A stretch of DNA of 64,000 nucleotides from Apiotrichum sp. Y4204. Taxonomy: Eukaryota; Basidiomycota; Tremellomycetes; Trichosporonales; Trichosporonaceae. This document shows positions 36,001-48,241 of this stretch, in pieces. The position numbers were made by a program, and so were the translations under genes. Location of the stretch: contig JAMYHL010000018.1 in NCBI GenBank assembly GCA_025531455.1, forward strand, positions 496,001-560,000, in the 5' to 3' direction. The notes under the pieces were generated by a model that was not told the origin of the DNA, did no database searches, and saw nothing but the letters and a program-made list of their open reading frames with translations. Each line of letters starts with the position of its first letter. Positions within the stretch are counted from its first letter, which is position 1.

Positions 36001-37030
36001 GTCAGTCCGGACAATCACGATGTGTCCCTTGCGATTGTCTCATGTGTAGTTTTTCCCCTCCATCCAAAGGCCGCGAGCAAAATCGGTCTGCCGCAGGGCG
36101 AACCTGCCGCCCGTTCGCGATATGTTGTCTGATAAACACATTCGCCATCGTGGCTGGCTTGGCACTGTTCAGGTAGTGGGAATCAGATCTGGAATGCAGT
36201 GTGGGCGCGCGAGAGAAAAAAAAAACCAGACAAAAAAAAAATACAATCCAACGAGAAACCACCGGAAATGCACCGAGGAACCAAGGAACCGAGGGAGTGA
36301 AGGAGACGGACTCGAGGGGAGGTTGTGAAGATGTTCGAGCTGACCAAGCGGTACGGTACGCATCTTGGCCGCGCGCCGCGAAGGAGATTGCCGCCCGCGA
36401 GGAGCAGAGCCACCTGGCCGTGGGGTATCATCCCGGATGTGGGATAGCCGCTGCTTCATTAGCAGCGCGCAATGGCCGTCTCGCCGGGTTGGCGAGCGGG
36501 GAACTGTGGGTTTCGTAGTGACCATGCTGAATATCCATTGTACTGTAGAGTAGGGCGCGTTGCCCAGAGCTGGCAGAGCCGATATCGGGTGCGTCACCAG
36601 GCTCGCCGCGGCGTTTCGCGGTGCCATTGTCAGTAGTGTTCGGGAGCATGTCACGGACTGAACCGGTTCATTAGGTCCAGATCGCTTGGACGTTCTGATA
36701 ATGAGCACTTTCACAGAGACGTTATGGCGTTACCTTGTGACGATTGTGATGGAGCATGATCGGCTGGGGCGCGTTTCGCTGGACTTTCCAATCACTCCTC
36801 GCCCAGGCCCGGAGCGCCACTTCCCCCACTTCATCCGCTCTTTGCGCGAGTATGCTACACTAATCGTGCATGCAAGCGCCAATGGGACTACACTACAATG
36901 TACGGACGGGTATGGGCGGGCGGGTATGCCGGGGAGTCAGTGTCTGTGCCCCGGATGGTGGACGTGGTGACATGGTCACAAGGTCACAAGGTCAGTGATG
37001 TGGGGGCCTGGGGCCTAGATAAGATAGCGG

Positions 37031-39711
37031 CTACGCGTCGGGGCGGCGGAGGGGGCGCATCATCATGGATTCGAGGCCGGCCTTGGACGACCGCCGGCCA
37101 GGCTGCAGCGTTACGCGGTCGACTGGTGTGCTGGCATAAGCCCCGGAAGGAAGGGGTAAAAACTCACCGACGGAGAACCCACTGGCCGTTCTTGCGTACC
37201 TCAATGCCGGGCTGCGGCTTGCGGCGGTGCCGTGCGCCTTCTGGTGCATGTTCGCCGGCAGGCTCCTCGATGGGGGACCCGTCGCTGTCGTCGTCGGCTA
37301 GGCGCTCGCTGCCGAACTCTGGCGGGAGAGATTCGCGAGTATACCGCGGTCCGACGCGACTCTCGCGCGGGACGAGCGGCTCCTCCCCTGCATCTGTTGG
37401 AGTCGCAGACGCAGGCTCCTCCCGCCCCGGCTGCTTTGTGCCCAGCTCGGCCCCTTCGAACTCCATCAACTCGGCGACAAAGCCGATGTTCGGGGAGATG
37501 CCCGGTCGTCGTTCGGAGACGTACTGGTACGACGTGTGGAGAGACCATGCGTTGGCGTGGATGAGATACGCGAGAACGACAGTCACGGAACGCGACTTGC
37601 CAGCCTTGCAGTGGACATACACTGGGGAAGAGTGTAGCCGTGCGTCGTCTGCGGTTAGAACTGCTACGCCTCATCACGTACCCAGGATCTTGCACGCGTC
37701 GCGGATGCCCCTGCTAACTCCCGACTCGTCGACGCTGTCCTTCATCGGAATGCGGTAGTACTTGTCAAACGAGTCGCGGAGGCCGAGTCCCTCGTCGTCA
37801 TCGCACTCGATCGCGACATTGAGGATGCGCTTCACGCCGAGGTTCTGCAGCTCTTCAACGTCCTTTTTGGTCGTGATTTCCGGCCCGAGAAAGAGGAACG
37901 ACGGGAGGATTGTGGAGATGTCGATGGGTGCTAGTAGTGGTTGCCGCGAGATTGCCATCGGCCCAGACGAGTGGCTCGCTGCGTTGGGTGTCGATGGCGG
38001 AAGATTCGAAAAGTTGCTCGGCGCAGCTATCGGCGTGCGTGGCGTCAAGGTATTCGCATTCCATGGTTCCCCTGCGGGCGGTGCAAGATTACTCGTCTTC
38101 GCACCAGTGGCTATGCTGAGCCCCGCTAACCGTGGTTTCGATGTCGGCGCAGTCGTGTATGGAAATGCGCTCTGGGGGCCGGTGGGTATGCGTGACGAGC
38201 CGACATCTATTGTCAGCCCGCCAAGTTTTGGGCGGTTGGCCCGATGCGGCCCAGTGGGCAGTGCTGCGCTAGGAGTGGTGGCGGATGCGGTGTCGAGATG
38301 GAGCTGGAGCTTTGGCGGGCGCCGCGGAGTGGTGGCTGAGGGGGTGTTGATGCTCAGGTTTGGCACGCTGCGGACGCTCTGAAGGGTGGGGAGGGGACGG
38401 ATTGCCGGGACGTTTGTTTGGCTCGGCGCGGGCGCAGATGTCGCCGGCGAGATGAGGACAGAGCCGGAAACAGCGCGTTCTCGGCTCACGGGCGTGCGGG
38501 CGCAGGGGGCAGGGGTGGACACGACGACCGAGTCGGTGTTGGGGACAGACTCGGACACGACAAGCCCCGCTGTTCGCGCCTCGTCTGCAATCGCAGTCCA
38601 CCCGCCCTCAACCACGCGTACCATTCCGTGATTCACCAGCGGTTCCAAAATCTCCGCCAGGATGTGTGGTGCGTCCGTATCATCCGCGTCAACGCCGATG
38701 ATGACCAGGTCGAGCCATTTCCCGTGAAGATCAACGCTGTCCCACAATGCCTGTCCCGCTGTTGTGCTCACGTAACGCGTGAGCGACACCCATCCGGCAA
38801 TGCCTGCGCGTGTAGTCTGTCTTCGAAGGCGATTCAACAATAGTGTCGGTATCGACACGTTCGCAGAGCGTTTGATGTGCGCAGGCGCGTAGTCCTCGAG
38901 CACGCGCGTGTCGACTACGAGGTACTGGGGCGAATCCTGGATGATGGAAATCGCACTGCTTGGCGACACGTTACGGCCGCGATCCGGTGAGGCGGGGCTC
39001 ATTTCCGACTCGCCTATCGACTCGAGGTCCAGGTCGTTCTCGCCATGGCCTAGCGGGCGGTCGCGGAGGTTCTGTTGGATCGACCGGCGGAGATTCGAGA
39101 GGTCAAGCAGCTCATTGCTGAGGTTGCTTTGTACTGAATGTCAGCGAGTCCCCAGCATGACAGCACCCACCACTACAGGTAGATGTGGCAGTGAATGGCG
39201 GCGCCTCAGCATGGTCCATAGTCGTCTTGACACTCTGAAGGTCCAGTGGTGAGGGTCGCTGTCGAGAGTGGGGCTCCATCACGTTGTACTGTACATCTCC
39301 GTTGCCGGAAAGCGGCGACTTGTGGCTATGCGTGCCAACAATTGCGCGCTGCGCGAACGACGGGCTATCAGTCGCCGGGGATCCATGATACCTCGGCGGT
39401 GTATTCACCGTTGGCGAGTCGACGAACGCGCCAAAGCCGAATCGCGGCGGCGGAGCGGTGGGCGACAGCGGGGTCATGAGGCTGTCGGATGCGGTGGTGG
39501 AAAGCGAGTCTATGGCCGGGCGGTGCAACTTGCTCAGCGCGGGCGGCCACGGAAGGGAAGTCTCCGAGGGCGGCGGCGCGCCTGTCGGTGGGTGATTACT
39601 GCTCGTGGTGTGGAATTCGGTGGTAGACGCGCCGGGAAACGAGGATGTGCTGGCGCTCGCCGCGTCCAATGGGAAAGACCGCTCGGACGGGGCGCGCTCG
39701 CCGCTGGCCAT
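37031..39711 (-). CDS. Dual-specificity (MAP-kinase-type) phosphatase with rhodanese-like domain
   Basis: Four exons: 39711..39171, 39133..37682, 37621..37168, 37130..37031; 848 residues. The N-terminal ~225 residues are Ser/Pro-rich. A rhodanese-like (CH2) domain spans about 236-364 (SIIQDSPQYLVVDTR ... WLDLVIIGVD ... VRVVEGGW) and lacks an active-site Cys, as in MAP-kinase phosphatases where it docks the kinase. A low-complexity linker follows, then the DSP domain from about 581 (LLAPIDISTILPSFLFLG, ILNVAIE) with the complete signature HCKAGKSRS, catalytic Cys 669. This layout matches Msg5-like phosphatases that switch off cell-integrity or pheromone MAP kinases; the exact kinase is inference. 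ATG 39711 was used because the open frame upstream lacks another ATG. Exon 4 is inferred: a perfect GTGAGT overlaps the apparent stop near 37166, and a 37-nt intron leads to a frame ending RVTLQPGRRSSKAGLES and onward. Confidence 0.88.
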
Positions 39712-42700
39712 GGAAGTGCTGGGGCGGAGGCCCCTGTGCCGTGAGGGGTGCGGCGCTGCCCCGCGCGGAGTGGGTGTGGGCAGGGTAAGGGGGAGGTGGT
39801 GCTGGCGACGGGCGACGGGCAGATTGAGGTGAGTGGACGTGGATGGGGCGTGTGTGAGTGAGAGTGAGAGGAGGGAAGAGGTCGTTGCTCGAGGTGGGGA
39901 TGGGAATGGGAATGGGAGTGGGAAGAGGTGCTCGATGAGGCCAGCCACACGGATGTTGGTAGATGGCTACCGCGAGGCCAAGTTGTGGACTGGTATTGAC
40001 GTGGTCGATTGGCGTGGAGCGTGAGCTGTGAGTGTGAAGGTGACAGCCGGAGATGCAAAAGTATGCGACAGTGGATAGAGGTAAAGAGATGACAAAATGA
40101 AATGGTAATATGAACGCGAGTGAGCACAGGAGAGACGAGACGACGACAAGAGGAGATGTGGAAGAGGAGGAGGAGGTGGTGGTGGTGGAAGAGAGGGAGG
40201 CAGGGCGGCAGAGGAGAGGCGGCGCAGTTTGAGTGAGTTGAGGCACACACAGGGAAAGGCGATGCTGTGTAACAAGCCTGCTACAAGCACCAAATGTAGT
40301 GCGTGCGTGCGTGTGTGGCAGGCACCATGCCACCACTGCTGCAAACCTGGGCACACATCTCCCCCTCCCTCTCCCAAGACATGATACACGATGAGACAGG
40401 GTGCTGCTGCATGCTGCTACGAGCAGAGCAATGCGCATCACACTGCACACGTATGAAATACATGCATGCATGCATATGTCAATGTGGAGCTGTGGAGAGA
40501 CCACTCCGACTGTCTAGATGTGACACGCTCTGCAGCACAAAGCTGAAACCTGGGCCAGATTTCCCACCACTGCGAACGCCCCAGACGCCACCTCAATGTG
40601 TGCAGCAATCTAGCGCGCTACCGCTCCAGCCATGTAGCCACTATGTTCTTCACGAACTGCTGCTGACCGATCATACCCATCTCATATCCCCCCTTATGCA
40701 GTACTATATGCGCTCCCCGTCGCACGGCCACGCGGGACGCGCCCCGCATATATTGTAATAAAAGGTTACCCCCTCGCAGCCAGTGCAGGTAAGGGGCAGG
40801 ACGAAACCAGAACAAGAGAGTGTGGGTGCGTTTTTCTCTCTCTGGATCTCTCGATGGCACTGCCCAGCCGGCCAGCGGCCAGCGGGAGCCGGAAATGGAG
40901 GTACGGCACGGCAAGGGGAACTCGCACTCCAAACACCCTGGCTGTCAGCGGCGCACTACTGCGCCGCGTCCGCGCTGTATGCAGCATATGCAGTGCGCTG
41001 CTGCAGTGACGTCTGAACGTGTAGATGCAAAGTGGCAGACATATCAAAACGCGTCCCTTCTGTCCCTCTGCAATGTCTGAACAGCCACACACTTTCACCC
41101 TTTTGCTCGCTGTTAGAGGTGGGTGGCAAGGCAACACGCAGATGTGCTGTACTCCAGGTTCTCCAGGCTCTGTAACTCCATGCTTTATTCAGCACGCGAT
41201 GCTGCGCTAGCGCTGTGCGACCTGCTGCGTGGGCGGTATGCGCCACGCGCCACGACCGCACGCTCACGCTCGTAAACTCGCACGCGAACAGCGCCAGAGC
41301 GCAGACAGGGGCGCGTGGCGGCGCCATGTATCGGACATGGACATGGACATGGACATGGAATATGGAATTGCGCGTCCAGCCTCATGACCAGCGGCACGCA
41401 GCACGCGGCACGCGAGCACGGCCGCCGGCGTCTGCTCTCATTACTGCCTGACGCCCGGTCTTGCCATGTCTCGCGATCGCGCAGCCAAACCTAAGACCTT
41501 AGGACCAAAGACCGGAGTCGCCGTCGCGCCGTGCGCCGTTTGTCGTTCTTTCTCCTCGTTTTCTCACCACGATGGGTCATATGGGTCGTTTGTGGCATGG
41601 AGGCGGTGCAGTCACCAGGCACGGCGGACATGGTCAAGATCCGACGAGGAACGAGAGCATGTTGACGGCGATGGGGGTGGGGATATTGTATATGCGTGGC
41701 GTGGCCTCTGCGTGGTGATCAGGGAGGCGTCGCCGGTACGGAGATCGTACATCCGGACTCGAGAACGTCAACAAAGCAAATGCTCGGCATGAACGTGCTA
41801 CCTGACCAACAAGCTAACTCAAGCTAACGAGGCCCATTCAAACCGCCTCTCCACCCTCCTCCCATGCTCGTATGCCATTCGCAGCCGAGAGATCACCGCC
41901 GCCGAGATGGGACTCTAATCCCCCTCTCTGCCAAGTGCAACACGTCCACGACCGATAGCAGACAGTTCGCGTCTATATCACAGTCACGCAGCCCCATGTC
42001 TCTTTACGTTCTTGCTTAACTGCGATATGCGATGTACGATAGATGACATTCAGCAGGACGTGGCATGACGCCATGAAGACCCAACTGGCAAATGTGATGA
42101 AGGACGAAGATCGGGTCGAGACCACGCGCAACCAACGACGAACAGCACATTTACAAGAAAAGTCCCCCGGATACCTCACAATCCGGAAGCGGTCGGGGAA
42201 GCCGAAACCCGCCAGCGAGAAGCGCCGCCGCCTCGAGGTGCCGCTCCGCAAACGTGCTTGACTGGGTAGTGTTCAAGGGCCGGGGGCGGCAGAACTGCTC
42301 GTCGTGTCGTGCTGAGATGGGTGAGTTCCCTCGATCGTTGACAGGCTGATGCCAGATACTTGGAGAGAGTGGTGAGAGAACGCAGCTGTGATTAGAGGTA
42401 GAGAAGCGGGCTGCGGAGACTAAAGATGAGAAGTGTACACCGAGGCGCGTCTGCGGACGACGATCACATATGTGAGGCGAGCACATCAAGCATGTAGATA
42501 CTGTACCACTGTATGTCCTGTAATCAGCACGCCCAAGTCAGACAACGACAACAACCCAGCCTCACGCCTCGCCCCCTCCAGACAGGCGATTCCGTACATG
42601 CGGGAGTATCAGTATCTACATTATGGCAGGGTCCGGGGTCTATGGGGATCTCGGCGGTGGTGGGCCGCGTTTTAGTCAAGCATCAAGCAGTGGTCAAAGT

Positions 42701-42723
42701 TCAAGGTATGTTGGTAATAGCGC
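39712..42723. other. 3.0-kb region without a supportable gene
   Basis: About 39870-40250 is purine-rich on the + strand (pyrimidine-rich on the minus strand) and fits the leader and promoter of the phosphatase gene. The remainder has short open frames only, none with a recognised domain, plus simple repeats (ATGC repeats near 40462, ACATGG repeats at 41335-41358). Confidence 0.6.
41335..41358 (+). repeat. (ACATGG)4 microsatellite
   Basis: Four perfect tandem copies of ACATGG. Confidence 0.9.
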
Positions 42724-44483
42724 CTAGCTCGGCGCGCCCGAGGGCCAGAAGCTCGCCAGGGTGCCGAGCACGCCGATAATGGACGCGAGGGCGATGGCGA
42801 CCACATCCCACCACTTCCACCCGAAAACGGCCGCGCCCGCCCACACCGGGATGACGATGAGCGTGAGGCACGCAAAGCCCGATCCGAGGAGGGACATGAG
42901 CGACTCAAAGGACGGGATGACGAGCGCGCCGACGACGGAAAGGCACGCGAGCGCGACGCGGATGCACGGGCGCAGGAACGCCTTGACGCGCTCCGAGCGC
43001 TCGTGCCGGTTCTCCGCTACGACCGAGAAGGTCGACGTGCCGGGGTCCGGGAACGAGGACGTGCCCGGCGCAGGGACGTACGCCTCCTCGTCTGAGTCGG
43101 CGTCGGACACGGGCGTGCCCGGGCGCGTGACGAAGCGCGGGGTCGGCGCCGTCTGCGGGATGAGGACGGTCGGGTGCAGTCCGAGCCAGGTGAAGCAGAG
43201 ATCGGCGAGCTGGGGTCAGTGCGGCAATGCGGAAGGACTCACGGGACGGATACCGAGAGCGATCTTGGTAAGGGGGTTGAGCGCGACCATCCACACGGCG
43301 AGCTTGGCAAGCAGCGGGGAGAAGCCGGGCGTGCGCGCGAGGTCCTTGCTGACCTCGTCGCTCACGTTCGTGCCGTACATGAGGTAGCCAAAGATGCCAA
43401 CCAGAACGTACACAGCCATGGCGATGGCATAGGCCAGCTCGCACATGCGGTCCGCCTTCTTAGGGTTCTTCATGTCGTGGATGAGGTTAGGAATGAGACC
43501 GTGGCCACCGAACTGGAGTCAGCACTGAAATCCGCCTTTCCACTCACTCCAGAGATGAGGAGACCAAACACGGTACCCAGCTTAACGATGCCGTGCGAGG
43601 GCCAGAGGTCGGTCGGCGCAGGATCACGGATACTGCCCGGGGAGTGGGGGGTGACGATACCGGTGAAGATGAGGATGCCGACAAGGAGCCATGTCGATAT
43701 GATGCCGAGGGCGGACGAGAACGAGAGGTAGCGCAGGGGGAGGAAGGTCGTGGGGATGACCACGATGAGGCCGATCACCTTCCACTGGTTGGACGTGTAC
43801 ACCGGCCACACGGCCTCGAGCGAGTCGGAGAAGAGGACGACGAGGGCAATGCTGGAGATGTCAGTTCGGGGTTGTCCGTCCGAGCGGCGCACAGACCGCC
43901 TAGCAGCTCATCGACTCACACCCAAGCACAGATCTCGATAACGAAGAGGACAGTCACAATTTTCTCGCCGCGCTTTCCGAGGGCGTACCCGATAACATCG
44001 GTAAAGTTGCGCAGGCGGCGGTCCTGCTCAATGATGCGGAGGAGGATCTTGAGCCTGGCGTTAGTGATGTCGGCGAGTGACAGAGGTCAGCTGATGGGGA
44101 GCCATCCAGCTGAGGTCTACACTCACGTCCAGAGGGTGACTGCACCAACTACGGCGAGAAAGATCGGTCCGAGAACCCATCCAGAGTGGGCGATCGCAAT
44201 GGGCGTCGCGAGCAGACCCGTGCCGATGAGGTCGCCGAGGGTGTTGAGGAGCTGGTGTAAGCGTTATGTCATCGCAATTGAGGAGGTTGGCGCTGAGGGG
44301 GAGAATTCTCTACCGTCTCGACGCCAACAGTTCTCCTGCACTCACCGTCTGGTTGAAAGTACTCTTTCCGGGTGTCCAGACCTCGACCTCGCGGCCGTCG
44401 TCCTCGTCCGGCGGGAGGTACGTGTACGCGGCCTGGATGGAGGGCGAGGCCGGCTTGAGGAGGGGCGAGGACTCGGATGGCAT
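42724..44483 (-). CDS. Vacuolar-type amino-acid transporter (AAAP family, AVT-like)
   Basis: Six exons: 44483..44346, 44251..44127, 44054..43920, 43851..43548, 43512..43243, 43209..42724; 485 residues. Introns are short (33-94 nt; 43210..43242 is 33 nt). The first helix motif LLNTLGDLIGTGLLATPIAIAHSGW is characteristic of AAAP carriers. It is followed by LWTLKILLRIIEQDRRLRNFTDVIGYALG, FVIEICAW, the FGGHGLIPNLIHDMKNPKKA loop typical of Avt1-like proteins, and GIFGYLMYGTNVSDEV. Around ten or eleven hydrophobic helices can be counted. Known Avt proteins move neutral amino acids across the vacuolar membrane by proton exchange; direction and substrate here are unknown. The start MPSESSPLLKP is the only ATG available upstream of helix 1, and SSPLL is a plausible acidic/dileucine-type vacuolar sorting signal. 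A hydrophilic insert with DSDEEAY precedes the last helices. Confidence 0.9.
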
Positions 44484-46259
44484 CGTGAAGGACGGTGCGC
44501 GGGTGGGGGGAGAGGTCAGGCGAGGACGAGGGGTGGGGTTCACGCCGTGCACGCGATACTCGGTGGCGGCGATGGATACGTCTGGGATGGAGGGATGGAT
44601 GTGGAGCCGGTCACTGCGGAGAAGGGCAATGTTCAAGTGAAGAATTCTCGAGTCAGGATCCAGAGAGGGTAGTACCTAGTCACGCGGATACGCCGGGTTC
44701 GCTTGGTAGAGGTCACGTTGTGCAATGTCCAACACGACAAGCAACAAAAGTGACAAGTTATGGCAAGTATCGAGGTGACAGTGACAGTGGATAATGACTG
44801 ACCAGCTCACAAGCGTTGTTGGCTAGTTAGCTGCTAGTAACTATCGCTGTCGCGGTGTAGGGCAGCTCGTAGGCCGGGGCGTGCACGGCTCCTCGGCAGG
44901 CGCGGCAGGCGGCAGGGGTGGACGGACGGGGCGCACGACGTCACCTCTTCCGGTCCTGGGTCGCAGGTTGTGAATTTTTAACCTCGAGGGTCTGTTACTG
45001 GCTGGCGGCCAATGGCGTGCTTGCTGCGAGCCCTGCGACGCGTGATGACGAGAGCGAGATGCAGAGAAAGAGGGGTGATGCCGCGACGAGATGAGAGGAT
45101 GGCGGGGAGGAGAAACAACAAAACCGCAAGAGAAAAAAATATTCGGCGAAAAATCTCGGCGTCCATCTGGCCATCCAGGGGAAAAGATGGACTCGGCACA
45201 AACTTGAGACATTACGACGACCAGTCAGTGCAACAACAGGCGCTGAGTGCGTTCTGTCTCTGGCCTACAGCGATGAAGACGATACATCTGCATCTGCTTG
45301 TGCATCATCTTTAGTATTGTACACAGCGCGCCAATCCCCATATGATCGCCGTCCAGCAATTCTCGGTACCCCGCACGCGCACGGCCCGATGGAAGATCGG
45401 CGGGTCAGGATCAGCGAGGGCCGACTGGGTTATAAATACAGACGTATCAGTGTCCGCAGTGCATGCAGTGAATGGGATGCCCTTCCTTCTTATTCATACT
45501 CCAGGAAATACGCGCGTTACTATATTACGCGTTACAAGCTCAAAGCTTTGAAGGTTGTCACCACGAGCACCCTCCACGGTCAACGAGCCGACTTGTGGCA
45601 TCACAATCTCGGAAACGCACACACAGAGACACACACACACACACCGACGATCATCCGGGGATCTGCAGGTACACACGCTCTCTAACAGGGCGATCCGGAT
45701 CCGCACAGGGTCGGGCTGAATGTCGCTTCTGCGTCCACCATTGCTCGCTTGGCATTGCAGTGCAAGCATTCTGACTGGGTGCACGGAATGCAGTTGTGTG
45801 CGGGGGATTTTATGTGTGGAGCTGTGGAGCGTGAAGCATGTAGCCCGCGTGGTCGTGTTGCAAATACCACACGTGTGACGAGTGGCGAGTGGCAGTGTGG
45901 CTAAGTGTGTACATTCCTGCATGTGTACATTCCTGCATCCTGTGCGGTGCGTTTCACATCCAGCAGTCTGGGCGTTTCAGCTTCAGCACAACTGACACAT
46001 CTCTGTTGGACCTCTCATTCCTCCAGTGTGCGAGAGGCGATGCACATCCCAAGAATGCACATGTGCAGGGGAAGCAGCGCGTTGCTCGGGAACCCATCTG
46101 GTGTGGATATATAATGCGTGTCCCGAGCTCGCGAGCTTGCATCCCCCCATCGACATTAACGCCATCACTGTGCGAATCCGACTAACGCATAACTGACGAG
46201 GCCCACCCCCTACCCCCACTCACTCACTCACCCCACCTTCACCCATTCACTTCCACACA
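44484..46259. other. 1.8-kb divergent intergenic region
   Basis: Lies between the transporter start (-) and the repeat-peptide gene (+), so it should carry both promoters. It contains an ACAC-rich microsatellite near 45620-45645 and a CACTCACTCACTCACCCCACC leader just before 46260. No gene seen. Confidence 0.55.
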
Positions 46260-46832
46260 ATGCGCATCCTCCCCTTCCTCCTCCTCACCGCCTCCCTCGC
46301 AGCGGCAGCACCCCACCAAAAACGAATCTACGTCCCGGCCAGCGCATCCGCCCATCTCCGGCGCGCGACCCTCGACCAGCTGATGGATTACGACATGAAC
46401 CGCGCGATCCCCCCGAGCGAACATACCCAAGAGAAGCGCGACGCGTATCGGGGCGAATACGTCCCGGGACCGGCGGGGGGCGGACGTACCCGGGGGGCAG
46501 CTGCGAAACACAAGCGCGCGATGCCCCCCGGTGCTGGGAGTAATCCCCGCTTACTCTCGCAGCAGGATCAGGTTGATCTGCGCCTTGGGAAGAAGATTGA
46601 GCGGCGCGCGGTGGAAGATGAGAATGAATACGAGGTGGACGAGTCTGTTGGCGGATTGAGTCCACCTATGGCGAAGCGGGGGAGGGAGGAGGACGAGAAT
46701 GGATACGAGGTTGACGAGCCTGTTGGCGGACTCAGTCCCCCCAAGGCGAAGCGGGGGAGGGAGGAGGACGAGAATGGATACGAGGTCGACGAGCCTGTTG
46801 GAGGACTCAACCCGCCCAAAGCCAAGGCATAA
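46260..46832 (+). CDS. Secreted Kex2-type repeat peptide precursor (putative)
   Basis: A single exon of 190 residues. Residues 1-17 form a clear signal peptide (MRILPFLLLTASLAAAA). Dibasic Kex2-type sites follow at KR 21-22, 59-60, 85-86, 139-140 and 164-165, with further RR/KK pairs at 34-35, 111-112 and 115-116. From residue 119 there are three tandem copies of a 25-residue acidic unit, EDENxYEVDExVGGLxPPxA, the first two ended by KRGRE and the last by the C-terminus. There is no cysteine and no C-terminal CaaX box, so it is not a basidiomycete lipopeptide mating pheromone. A signal peptide plus repeated blocks separated by KR is the architecture of kexin-processed fungal peptide precursors (alpha-factor-like precursors, Rep1-like repellents). 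Function is unknown; processing is inferred from sequence. The leader ends ACACAATG, a good start context. Confidence 0.85.
   Translation: MRILPFLLLTASLAAAAPHQKRIYVPASASAHLRRATLDQLMDYDMNRAIPPSEHTQEKRDAYRGEYVPGPAGGGRTRGAAAKHKRAMPPGAGSNPRLLSQQDQVDLRLGKKIERRAVEDENEYEVDESVGGLSPPMAKRGREEDENGYEVDEPVGGLSPPKAKRGREEDENGYEVDEPVGGLNPPKAKA
46614..46829 (+). repeat. Three 75-bp tandem coding repeats (third partial)
   Basis: Units 46614..46688, 46689..46763 and 46764..46829 in frame. The second and third begin nearly identically at the nucleotide level, suggesting recent duplication or homogenisation; the first is more diverged. Confidence 0.9.
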
Positions 46833-48241
46833 AGGAGCTGCTGTAGATAAGATTAGACACGTTTGGATCGTATGAACATCATGACCACGACACTGGCTTT
46901 AGTGGAGCATGGGCGGACTGACGTTTGGGGGCTCGATGAGGTGCATCTTGCTGCATCCCCTATTGGAAACCAAACGGAAATCAGTCCTGCGGTGGGAAGG
47001 AAGCGAGTGGGGATGTAAAGATCCTGGGGCCTCTGGATGTTCGTCGCCATCACATGGAGCGCGCGACCAGTCTGTTGACGCCATATCTCGCCGTTGACAT
47101 GTTCCCCTTGCCTCATATGACTTGGCAATCTATCATGGGCATCTCAGGAGCAACGTCGCGGTCGACTACTGGGCTGCTGTGAGTGAGCAAGGATATGTCA
47201 TGAGCATCGCCACATCCTTGCCTGGTGCCGACACGGTCGACACGGCTGTTTCGACAGCACAGAACGCGGTATGGACCGCTGGATTCCATCGCGGCCGTCG
47301 TGGCTGTGACCTATTGTCCAAGAGCCGCGCGCCGATGTTTCCATTCACTTGTTTGCAGTCATACAGTATTTGCACCTCCGGACTTGGACCGCTTTCAATG
47401 ACAGGTCAGTGGTCCCGGTTTGGGGACAGAATCAGTATATGAAGCGAGCCCGTTCCTTCAGAATCCCGCGATCCCATTCAACACTCTGGTCCCGACTCCC
47501 CATCAGGTCTATCACCACGTTTAAACACTCAGCCTGGGCGTTCCACTTGCCCTCCTCCTAGCTCGTCAGTACCCTTGCCGCGCACGTCGACTGGAACCTC
47601 GCTCTTTGTAACGACCTCTCGCCCGCAATCTCGAGGAGCGAGACTTCATGGACGGGCTTCCCATTCCTTATATTCCAAAGATTGTTGACGGGCCCAAAGA
47701 CACGCTTTCGGGCACAGGAAAGGCCGGAAGAAGCTGTCCCCAGCGATATCGAGCTCGAGGAGCATAACGTAGAGAAACACGACCTCGCCGATCTGTGGGA
47801 ATGAGTCTCGGAAGAGCGCCATGTCGAGGAACGAGGATCTGGCGAGTGTATCACCTCAACACCATCGAGCTTTTGAATTCGCGATGAGGCATTGAGGCAT
47901 GACGCAACAGCACGTGGTGGTCTGGCTGGTCTGCCCTCTAGTCTCTGGCTGTTGCAGTGTGATTGGAAACTTTGCCATTGGCCCATTAGGCGTGAGGCAG
48001 TCACCTCGGGGGGTTTATATTAACTCCACGATTAGAAATTAGAAATTTCGTCTTATTAGCCTGATTAGTCGGCCCGATTCACCGAGCCGCCTACAGGCTA
48101 CAGACTCGGCCAACAGCCAACAATATGTAGGGCACAGGACCAGCCAACCCCGGTCAGTTCTTAACACTCTCCACACCACAACAACATCCCCCGGCGCATT
48201 TCTCACTCTCCTTACTACCTTGTGTATAGAATAGAATCGGG
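46833..48241. other. 1.4-kb region without a supportable gene
   Basis: Short open frames on both strands (for example 47558-48004, minus) have no recognised domain and no clean exon chain. An AT-rich patch lies at 48010-48060 upstream of the MATE gene. Confidence 0.6.

Larger units (their letters stand above)
27128..37030. other. 9.9-kb region without a supportable gene
   Basis: The first ~850 bp is purine-rich on the + strand (pyrimidine-rich on the minus strand) and is probably the promoter and leader of the zinc-cluster gene. Beyond it I found no recognisable domain on either strand, no exon chain with consistent splice sites, no tRNA or rRNA, and no transposase, reverse transcriptase or terminal repeats. 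Structures present are a CCCACAAGG repeat (28284-28319), a GC-rich GGC/GGT stretch near 34868-34896 and a 232/239-bp tandem duplication (35522-36000). A TTTTATTCTC-like T-rich run lies near 34535-34600. It could hold non-coding RNAs, decayed elements or very divergent genes. Confidence 0.55.

Noticed and set aside
46260..46832. Repeat peptide gene as a mating pheromone
   Set aside because: Basidiomycete pheromones are short CaaX-ended lipopeptides; this precursor has no CaaX box and its repeats are acidic.
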